Shown: positions 1-5,069 of the stretch, in pieces | Layout of the letters: each line of letters begins with the position of its first letter | Numbering within the stretch: the stretch's first letter is position 1 | Assembly: GCA_947627085.1 (NCBI GenBank) | Contig: CANQUO010000071.1 | Span: forward strand, 1-9,749 | Origin: an uncultured Oscillospiraceae bacterium | Lineage (GTDB): Bacteria; Bacillota; Clostridia; Oscillospirales; Oscillospiraceae | DNA length: 9,749 bases | Direction: 5' to 3' | Notes under the pieces: model-generated | What the model saw: only the letters and a program-made list of their open reading frames with translations | Database searches by the model: none | What the model was told of the DNA's origin: nothing | Position numbers and translations under genes: made by a program

Positions 1-1424
1 TACAGTCCGCCGTGGGCTTTAAATACATAAAATTCCACGGCATACTGGCCGACGACATGATGGTGGTCTCCCGGGCGGAGGACGGGTCGCTGCAATTTCG
101 TTTCCAGATGATAGACTCCGCCCTTGACTTCCTCCTGTCCATCGGCTTAAGGCCCCTTATCCAGCTGAGCTTCATGCCCACGGCCCTGGCCTCGGACCCG
201 GGAAAGACCATATTCTATAAGCCCTTCAACACCTCGCCCCCCAGGGACATGGGGGAGTGGAACACGCTTATCGAGCGCCTCACCCGGCATCTTATCTACC
301 GCTTCGGCCACAGGGAGGTGGCGAGCTGGCCCTTCACCGTGTGGAGCGAGCCGGACACGCCTCCCGACATGTTCGGCTTTCGGAGCCAGGCGGACTTTAT
401 TGAGCTCTTTGATAACACGTACCGCACGGTGAAGGCCGTCTGCCCTGATATAAGCTTCGGCACGCCGGGACTTCTCTATATGCGCCACCTGGGGGAGCCG
501 GTGTGGATCAAGGCATTCTTCCGGGCGCTGAGTGAGCGGGGTATAGACCCGGACTTCATAAGCCTCCACTACTACGCGGATATCCTGCCCGCCGAGAGGA
601 CGGACATACGCGTGATGCATCTGCCCGCCTCCCGCCTTCCCCGGGAGACCGACGACTTTTCAGGTTTCATCACCGCCTCCCGGGAGCTCTTCGAGAGCCT
701 GGGATATGGGGACAGGCCCATCTACCTTACGGAGTGGAACCTGACCCTCTCCCACAGGAACCTCATCTCCGATACCTGCTTTAAATCCTGCTATATCATG
801 AAAAACCTCCTGGAAAATTACGACAGGCTCGACAGCTTCGGCTATTGGAGCCTCACGGACCTTCTGGAGGAGAATCCCCTGCCCGACAGCGCCAATCTCT
901 TCCACGGCGGCCTTGGCATATACACCATGTCCGGCGTGCGAAAGAGCGTCTTTTACGTCTTTGATTTCGCGAGACGTCTTGGCGACGAGCTCATCGCCCG
1001 TGGCGACGGATATTTCGTCACCCGGGGCCGGGGCGGCGTGCAGATAATAACCTATAACTACGTCCACTACGGCGAGCTGTTCGCCTCGGGGGACGCCCTG
1101 GGGGTGACGAACCTGGAGCGCTACGCGCCCTTCGACATGTCCCGCAAGCTGGCCCTGTCCATACCGCTGACGGGTCTTGAGCCGGGCGAGTATATTGAGC
1201 GGGAGCGGTTTGTCAACCGTGAATACGGCTCCGCCTTCGACATATGGGTCGCCGCCGGCGGGCTCCCCATGTCCCCGGAGGACATAAGGCTCTACACCGG
1301 CTACTGCGTCCCCGCCCTGCGCGCCCGCCGTGTCGCCGTCTCCTCCGGCGCCTACACCTACGCCCCCGTCCTGGCCCCTCTGGAGATTCGCGTCATGACC
1401 CTCACCCCCACCGATCTCCCCTGA
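1..1424 (+). CDS. GH39 beta-xylosidase-like glycoside hydrolase, 5'-truncated by window edge
   Basis: The frame is open to the left edge of the window (codons before position 12 read Q-S-A), so the GTG at 12 is internal and the true start lies upstream. Numbering residues from that GTG, residues 1-330 look like the (beta/alpha)8 barrel of family GH39, and about 330-470 like its C-terminal beta-sandwich. The segment KYIKFHGILADDMM near the start matches what I recall of GH39 proteins that carry an N-terminal AraC-type helix-turn-helix region in Firmicutes. Such a domain may therefore lie outside the window, but this is inference. The acid/base candidate is E113 in TVWSEPD and the nucleophile candidate is E241 in IYLTEWN. 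Clan GH-A enzymes normally have Asn just before the acid/base; here it is Ser112. The likely role is hydrolysis of xylosides or related glycans, or sensing them if it is a regulator fusion. The gene ends at TGA 1422-1424, followed by a repeat and two hairpins. Confidence 0.85.
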   Translation, partial: QSAVGFKYIKFHGILADDMMVVSRAEDGSLQFRFQMIDSALDFLLSIGLRPLIQLSFMPTALASDPGKTIFYKPFNTSPPRDMGEWNTLIERLTRHLIYRFGHREVASWPFTVWSEPDTPPDMFGFRSQADFIELFDNTYRTVKAVCPDISFGTPGLLYMRHLGEPVWIKAFFRALSERGIDPDFISLHYYADILPAERTDIRVMHLPASRLPRETDDFSGFITASRELFESLGYGDRPIYLTEWNLTLSHRNLISDTCFKSCYIMKNLLENYDRLDSFGYWSLTDLLEENPLPDSANLFHGGLGIYTMSGVRKSVFYVFDFARRLGDELIARGDGYFVTRGRGGVQIITYNYVHYGELFASGDALGVTNLERYAPFDMSRKLALSIPLTGLEPGEYIERERFVNREYGSAFDIWVAAGGLPMSPEDIRLYTGYCVPALRARRVAVSSGAYTYAPVLAPLEIRVMTLTPTDLP

Positions 1425-1434
1425 CCGAGGCGTT

Positions 1435-1463
1435 TAATACTGTTCTCCAATAAAAAGCAGACT
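1435..1463 (+). repeat. 29-nt 3'UTR repeat, copy 1
   Basis: This element begins 10 nt after the GH39 stop codon and matches 4828-4856 at 25 of 29 positions. Its core from 1440 can form a 5-bp stem, CTGTT with AGCAG, around the 11-nt loop CTCCAATAAAA. The loop is identical in the other copy, and three of the four differences lie in the stem and keep it paired. It sits just before a hairpin, as the other copy does. The function is unknown. It could be part of a 3'-end processing or termination signal, or a dispersed repeat. Confidence 0.6.
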
Positions 1464-1470
1464 AAAAAAC

Positions 1471-1511
1471 GGGACTGTGCAAGAGCCCGCCCGGCTCGTT
1501 TTCACAGTCCC
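1471..1511. terminator. Long GC-rich hairpin, likely terminator or 3'-end stabiliser
   Basis: GGGACTGTG (1471-1479) pairs perfectly with CACAGTCCC (1503-1511). Inside this, GAGCC (1483-1487) pairs with GGCTC (1493-1497). On the plus strand the tail is only TTCCCTTAT. On the minus strand the stem is followed by G and then a run of six T, so the element looks better suited to stopping leftward transcription. It could also be bidirectional or act as a 3'-end stabiliser for the GH39 transcript. Confidence 0.6.
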
Positions 1512-1536
1512 TTCCCTTATAGCGGTCACGCGGTCC

Positions 1537-1567
1537 CGCCGCCGGGTAAGCCGGTGGCGAATTTTTT
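1537..1567 (+). terminator. Intrinsic terminator upstream of the blaI-like promoter
   Basis: CGCCGCCGG (1537-1545) and CCGGTGGCG (1551-1559) form a 9-bp stem with a single G-U pair and the 5-nt loop GTAAG. Two A and a run of six T (1562-1567) follow. This is a textbook intrinsic terminator on the plus strand. It insulates the downstream promoter at 1580 from GH39 read-through and is the second of two tandem hairpins in this gap. Confidence 0.85.
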
Positions 1568-1579
1568 CTCTGCCGACCC

Positions 1580-1608
1580 TTGACAGTCTGGTCTACTTGT
1601 TGTAAACT
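1580..1608 (+). promoter_or_regulatory. Sigma-A-type promoter for the blaI-like operon
   Basis: A perfect -35 hexamer TTGACA (1580-1585) is followed after 17 nt by TAAACT (1603-1608), which matches 4 of 6 positions of the TATAAT consensus. It lies about 50 nt upstream of the repressor gene and just after a terminator. The -10 element lies inside a TTGTA/TACAA palindrome, which suits autorepression by the encoded regulator. Confidence 0.65.
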
Positions 1609-1612
1609 ACAA
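1600..1612. promoter_or_regulatory. Candidate BlaI-type operator 1, overlapping the -10
   Basis: TTGTA (1600-1604) and TACAA (1608-1612) form a perfect inverted repeat with a 3-nt spacer. BlaI/MecI-family repressors bind TACA/TGTA dyads in their own promoters. This site covers the predicted -10, so binding would block RNA polymerase. The half-sites are in the TGTA...TACA order, opposite to the classic sites. The assignment therefore rests on position as well as sequence. Confidence 0.5.
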
Positions 1613-1618
1613 TCAGGC

Positions 1619-1629
1619 TACAACCTGTA
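1619..1629. promoter_or_regulatory. Candidate BlaI-type operator 2
   Basis: TACA (1619-1622) and TGTA (1626-1629) are separated by ACC. This is the classic half-site order of BlaI/MecI operators, with a 3-nt spacer rather than the 2-nt spacer of the well-known bla/mec sites. It lies just downstream of the predicted -10, near the transcription start. A related direct repeat, TGTAAAC(T/C)AC, occurs at 1601-1610 and 1626-1635 with a 25-nt phase. Confidence 0.5.
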
Positions 1630-1655
1630 AACCACCCGAAACGGAGGAATGTATA

Positions 1656-2015
1656 ATGGCCCAATACAAGCTCGGCGCGGTGGAGGCAAGCTTCGCCGGC
1701 ATCATCTGGGACAACGAGCCGCTGTCCTCCGCGCGCCTTGTGAAGCTGTGCGAGGAGCGGCTCAGCTGGAAGAAGTCCACCACCTACACCATCCTGCGGC
1801 GGCTTTGCCAGCGGGGCATTTTTCAAAACCGGGACGGCGTGGTGTCCTCCCGGGTGAGCAGGGAGGAATTTGCCGCTCTCCAGAGCCGGGAGTTCCTGGA
1901 CGAGGCCTTCGGCGGCTCCTTGCCCAAATTCCTCGCCGCCTTTGCCGGCAGCAAACCTCTGACCGGCGAGGAGATCGACCAGCTCCAAAAGCTCATCGAC
2001 CGGAGCCGGGGGTGA
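1656..2015 (+). CDS. BlaI/MecI/CopY-family transcriptional repressor
   Basis: This 119-residue protein has the length and layout of BlaI-family repressors. A winged helix-turn-helix spans residues 5-68, with the recognition-helix region WKKSTTYTILRRL at 38-50 and a wing around 54-68. A C-terminal dimerisation segment carries the family signature FLDEAFGGSLPKFLAAF at 80-96, then LTGEEIDQLQKL. GGAGG eight nucleotides before the ATG at 1656 supports the start. The family represses its own operon as a dimer and is inactivated when the partner BlaR1/MecR1 protease is triggered. The partner gene follows after 4 nt. Two dyads in the promoter at 1600-1629 are the expected target. The family is secure; the regulated trait need not be antibiotic resistance, because no beta-lactamase or PBP2a gene is in the window. 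Confidence 0.93.
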   Translation: MAQYKLGAVEASFAGIIWDNEPLSSARLVKLCEERLSWKKSTTYTILRRLCQRGIFQNRDGVVSSRVSREEFAALQSREFLDEAFGGSLPKFLAAFAGSKPLTGEEIDQLQKLIDRSRG

Positions 2016-2019
2016 GGCC

Positions 2020-3939
2020 ATGTTGGAACAGTGGTTTGAGACCGTGCTGGGCATGAGCCTTATGGCGGTGGCCGTCATCCTTCCGGTACTCCTGGCGCGG
2101 CTTATTTTGCGCGGAGCGCCACGGGTGTTCTCCTACGCCCTTTGGGCGGTGGTGCTGGCGCGACTGCTTGTCCCCTTCATGCCGGAGAGCCCGTGGAGCG
2201 TCGTGCCCTCGGCGCGCCTGGTCACCGTGCCGGGGACCGCCGATACGACCGCGGAGGTCGTCCAGGTGGAGACCGGCATCGACGCGGTGGACGACGGCCT
2301 CAACGGTTTCTTCGCGGCCCATCCCTACGCCGGCCGGGCCACCGGCGGCTCCGCTCCCGCCAACAAACAGCCGGGCGGCGCCTCCGATTGGCGCGCCGTC
2401 CCCGCTATCGTGTGGTCCTTGGGCGGCATCGGCATGCTTATTTACAGCGCCGTGTCGCTTCTCCTGCTCCGCCGGCGGCTGGTGGGGGCGACGCCCCTGG
2501 AGGGCGAGCCCGGCGTGTGGCTGGCGGACCACATCGACAACCCCTTTGTGCTGGGGTTTTTCCGCCCGAAAATCTACCTGCCCTCCGTCCTGCCGGAGGG
2601 AGAGCGGGGGTATGTGCTGGTCCACGAGCGCACACATATCCGCCGCCTGGACCACGTGACACGGGCGCTGGCGTGGCTGGCGCTGTGCCTCCACTGGTTC
2701 AACCCGCTGGTGTGGTTGGCCTTCCGCCTGGCGGGCAGGGACATGGAGACCTCCTGCGACGAGGCGGCGCTTCGGAGGGCGGACGGCGACATCCGAGCGG
2801 ACTACGCCGCCTCCCTTCTGCGGCTTTCCGCCGGGAGGCGTCTGCCGGTGGGGCCGCTGGCCTTCGGGGAGGGCGACATGAAAAGCCGTGTCAAAAACGT
2901 GCTGAGCTACAAAAAACCGGCGTTATGGGTGATCCTCACGTCGCTTATCGCCGTGGCCGTCGCGGCGGCGGCCCTTATCACCGGACGGCCCTTTGCCAAG
3001 CCGGACAGCCCCTTTGGAGGCGATTACAGAGCGCTGGAATACATTTACATGGACCCAGGCCGGAACGGCGCGGAATATGAGGAGTACACCCTCACCGCCA
3101 CGGGCGCGCTCTCCGCGGCGTCGCCTACCGGCGGGTATATCGAGATCGCGCTGGAGCCGGTCTCACCGCACGACTGTCTTGGCGAATACCGGCATAAGGA
3201 ATATTGGACCGGCGGCCGGGACCTCACCGTGTCCCTCAGGCGGAACAACTACGCCGCCTGGCGGGGAATCCAGAGGAACGATGACGGCCATGACAACAGT
3301 TTCTGGTATCTGTTCCAGCAAAAGGACGGCTCCCTGTATCTGGCCTCCGGCTGGTACGACGCCGAGGGCGAGACCGACCCCGCCTCCGATGACTCCTCCC
3401 TCTACTGGATCGCCCTCTTAACAGAGGCGGAGGTACAAAACGGCGGGACGAACGCGGGCTCCGATTCGGCGGCCATTGACCTGTCGTCCGTTGGCTATCA
3501 GCTCGACGGCAACGGCCGGGTGACCGTCACCGGCCTCAAATGCGGGCGGCACCCCATTTGGTGCCCGCCGGGGTACGAATACCCCGACCGTCCGCAGGGC
3601 CATCTCTTCGCGGAAACACCGTTTTTTCTGAACGGCTACTTCCAGAAGAATAACCTCGAAATGGTCCTTGCCTACTGGACCGACGCGTCCGAGACGGCCA
3701 TCCGGGTGGATATCTTCAGCGTCTCCTCCAACCTTCAGGTACTTTCCGCTGTCCCCGCGGATTTCACGGTGGACCTGACCGCCGGGACAGCGGCGGTGGT
3801 CGACCAGGCTCCGCGCCCTTCGGACTTCGGCAAACCCCACTCCTTCACCCAGGAGGAGATGGTAGCCATGGGCCGCGCGCTGGCGGACCTTATCCGTGGC
3901 GCGGAGGAATATTACGCCGCCAACAGTCCGCCACATTAA
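2020..3939 (+). CDS. BlaR1/MecR1-like membrane metalloprotease sensor (M56) with novel C-terminal domain
   Basis: This 639-residue protein starts at ATG 2020, 4 nt after the repressor stop. A GGGGTGAGG Shine-Dalgarno overlaps that stop, so the two are probably translationally coupled. Hydrophobic segments lie near residues 8-30, 37-54, 127-150, 213-234 and 302-321. The M56 zinc site HERTH is at 202-206, followed by IRRLDH, and the further conserved acidic patch ETSCDEAAL is at 243-251. In BlaR1, this intracellular protease is activated by a signal from an extracytoplasmic C-terminal domain and leads to loss of the repressor. Here, residues about 325-639 after the last membrane segment form that domain. 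I see no SxxK, SxN or KTG set of a penicillin-binding serine enzyme in class-like order. The region is instead rich in Tyr, Trp, Gly and Asp and looks like two beta-rich parts, about 330-465 and 480-639. The ligand is unknown. Confidence 0.9.
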   Translation: MLEQWFETVLGMSLMAVAVILPVLLARLILRGAPRVFSYALWAVVLARLLVPFMPESPWSVVPSARLVTVPGTADTTAEVVQVETGIDAVDDGLNGFFAAHPYAGRATGGSAPANKQPGGASDWRAVPAIVWSLGGIGMLIYSAVSLLLLRRRLVGATPLEGEPGVWLADHIDNPFVLGFFRPKIYLPSVLPEGERGYVLVHERTHIRRLDHVTRALAWLALCLHWFNPLVWLAFRLAGRDMETSCDEAALRRADGDIRADYAASLLRLSAGRRLPVGPLAFGEGDMKSRVKNVLSYKKPALWVILTSLIAVAVAAAALITGRPFAKPDSPFGGDYRALEYIYMDPGRNGAEYEEYTLTATGALSAASPTGGYIEIALEPVSPHDCLGEYRHKEYWTGGRDLTVSLRRNNYAAWRGIQRNDDGHDNSFWYLFQQKDGSLYLASGWYDAEGETDPASDDSSLYWIALLTEAEVQNGGTNAGSDSAAIDLSSVGYQLDGNGRVTVTGLKCGRHPIWCPPGYEYPDRPQGHLFAETPFFLNGYFQKNNLEMVLAYWTDASETAIRVDIFSVSSNLQVLSAVPADFTVDLTAGTAAVVDQAPRPSDFGKPHSFTQEEMVAMGRALADLIRGAEEYYAANSPPH

Positions 3940-3957
3940 TGAATAATCCCGCTATTC

Positions 3958-3980
3958 CCATCCAAACTGATCTTGGGTGA
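3958..3980 (+). promoter_or_regulatory. Small hairpin covering the Shine-Dalgarno of the tocopherol-cyclase-like gene
   Basis: CATCCAA (3959-3965) can pair with TTGGGTG (3973-3979), one T-G wobble included, around a 7-nt loop. The downstream arm contains GGGTG, the only Shine-Dalgarno-like stretch before ATG 3985. The structure is short and could lower translation relative to the two upstream genes, or could be chance. Confidence 0.3.
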
Positions 3981-3984
3981 TTAC

Positions 3985-4821
3985 ATGGACTGTTTCCGTG
4001 GGTGGTATTTCAAGTGCCAAAGTGATACTCAGACCCTGGCGGTGATTCCCGCCGCCCATTTTTCCGGGGGAGGCGGCTCCTCATCGGTCCAGGTCATAAC
4101 CGACAGCGGAGCGTGGACCTTCGACTTCCCATATGAGGAATATCGGGAATATAAAAAGGGCTTCGGCGTGAGCGTGGGCGGGAATGTTTTTGACGCGGAC
4201 GGTTTAAATCTGCGCCTCAAAAACAGCGCCTGTACTGTGGAGGGCGGCGTGCGCTTCGGGCCGCTCACGCCGATCCGCTACGACATAATGGGGCCCTTCA
4301 AGGCCGTCCCCTTCATGGAGTGCCGCCACAGCGTCGTCAGCATGAGGCACAGTGTCGCCGGCGAGATAAACGTAAACGGAGAAATTTTCCGCTTTGACGA
4401 CGGGACCGGCTATATCGAGGGCGACCGTGGCCGGTCATTTCCAAGGGAATATATCTGGACGCAGTGCCATTTTAATGGCGGCTCGCTGATGCTGAGCGTC
4501 GCCCACATTCCCATGCTCGGGCTGGGTTTTACAGGCATTATCGGCGTTATCATGTGGCGGGGCCGGGAGTACAGACTGGCCACCTACCTCGGCGCGAGAG
4601 CGGCCAAAATCGCCGATGGGGAGGTGACCGTCAGACAGGGCGACAAGCGGTTCACCGCGCGGCTCGTTGAGAAAAAGTCCCATCCGCTGAACGCCCCGGT
4701 GGACGGGAAGATGTCAAGGACCATCCACGAAAGCGCGGCCTGCGTCGCGCGCTATCGGTTTGAGATAGCCGGGGAGACGCTTTTTGACCTTACCACCGGC
4801 CGCGCCTCGTTTGAGTATTAA
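3985..4821 (+). CDS. Tocopherol-cyclase-family protein
   Basis: I place the start at ATG 3985, with GGGTGA five nucleotides upstream, giving 278 residues. An in-frame TTG at 3973 would add four residues. The N-terminal FRGWYFKCQ (4-12), the LAVIPA stretch at 18-23, and the central GYIEGDRGRSFPREYIW (142-158) with TQC after it are hallmarks of the tocopherol cyclase family. In plants and cyanobacteria the family closes the chromanol ring of tocopherols. Homologues in anaerobic Firmicutes have no established substrate, and no other tocopherol-pathway gene is here. No signal peptide or clear membrane helix is visible, although 174-191 is fairly hydrophobic. The gene lies 45 nt after the BlaR1-like gene with no terminator between, so it is probably the third gene of that operon and a candidate output of the sensor. 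A terminator follows at 4877-4923. Confidence 0.82.
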   Translation: MDCFRGWYFKCQSDTQTLAVIPAAHFSGGGGSSSVQVITDSGAWTFDFPYEEYREYKKGFGVSVGGNVFDADGLNLRLKNSACTVEGGVRFGPLTPIRYDIMGPFKAVPFMECRHSVVSMRHSVAGEINVNGEIFRFDDGTGYIEGDRGRSFPREYIWTQCHFNGGSLMLSVAHIPMLGLGFTGIIGVIMWRGREYRLATYLGARAAKIADGEVTVRQGDKRFTARLVEKKSHPLNAPVDGKMSRTIHESAACVARYRFEIAGETLFDLTTGRASFEY

Positions 4822-4827
4822 TATAAC

Positions 4828-4856
4828 TAATGCTATTCTCCAATAAAAAATAGACT
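4828..4856 (+). repeat. 29-nt 3'UTR repeat, copy 2
   Basis: This copy begins 6 nt after the stop of the tocopherol-cyclase-like gene and matches 1435-1463 at 25 of 29 positions; all four differences are transitions. Its stem is CTATT with AATAG around the same CTCCAATAAAA loop. Relative to copy 1, a G-C pair has become A-T and a T-G wobble has become T-A, so pairing is preserved. It is followed by T and A runs and then the terminator at 4877. Confidence 0.6.
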
Positions 4857-4876
4857 TTTTTAAAGAAAATCAGTAT

Positions 4877-4923
4877 AAAAACCCGCCGGCCCCACTTTTT
4901 CATGTGGACCCGGCGGGTTTTTA
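4877..4923 (+). terminator. Strong intrinsic terminator of the blaI-blaR1-cyclase operon
   Basis: CCCGCCGG (4882-4889) pairs with CCGGCGGG (4910-4917). Five flanking A-T pairs extend the stem (4877-4881 with 4918-4922), and a smaller inner CCAC/GTGG pairing (4892-4895, 4904-4907) lies in the loop. The T run right after the GC stem on the plus strand, and the A run before it, allow termination in both directions. The remaining gap to the next gene (4924-5069) is AT-rich and probably holds that gene's promoter, but I could not pick -35 and -10 boxes with confidence. Confidence 0.88.
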
Positions 4924-5069
4924 TAGGTTGAAATGAGCCTTAAATTTGCCGAACATTTCGCATAATTTGTTGAATCGCCGGGGTAATAATCTGTAACAAA
5001 ATGTCGAGGAGAAAACATTATATTATGAGGGGTGATACTCAAAATTATTCATAAGGGGACAGAAAAGCT

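Noticed and set aside
1993..2694. Long open frame on the minus strand opposite the BlaR1-like gene
   Set aside because: It is antisense to a clear M56 gene, reads as Arg/Gly/His-rich sequence with no family resemblance, and results from the high GC content.
3951..3970. CTATTCCCATCCAAA after the BlaR1-like gene as a possible third copy of the repeat
   Set aside because: Only the first few bases match, the loop is not conserved, and no AATAG-like partner arm follows.
4990..5005. TGTAAC as a possible BlaI operator before the giant gene
   Set aside because: There is no TACA partner at suitable spacing, so nothing indicates that the BlaI-like repressor controls this gene.
4860..5042. 60-codon minus-strand open frame before the giant gene
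   Set aside because: It runs through the operon terminator hairpin, and I saw no recognisable domain or supporting context.
4960..5045. Promoter boxes for the giant gene (TTGAAT/TAACAA, CATAAT, TATTAT, GATACT)
   Set aside because: No pair combines a good -35 and -10 at 16-18 nt spacing. A promoter is likely in this gap but cannot be placed.
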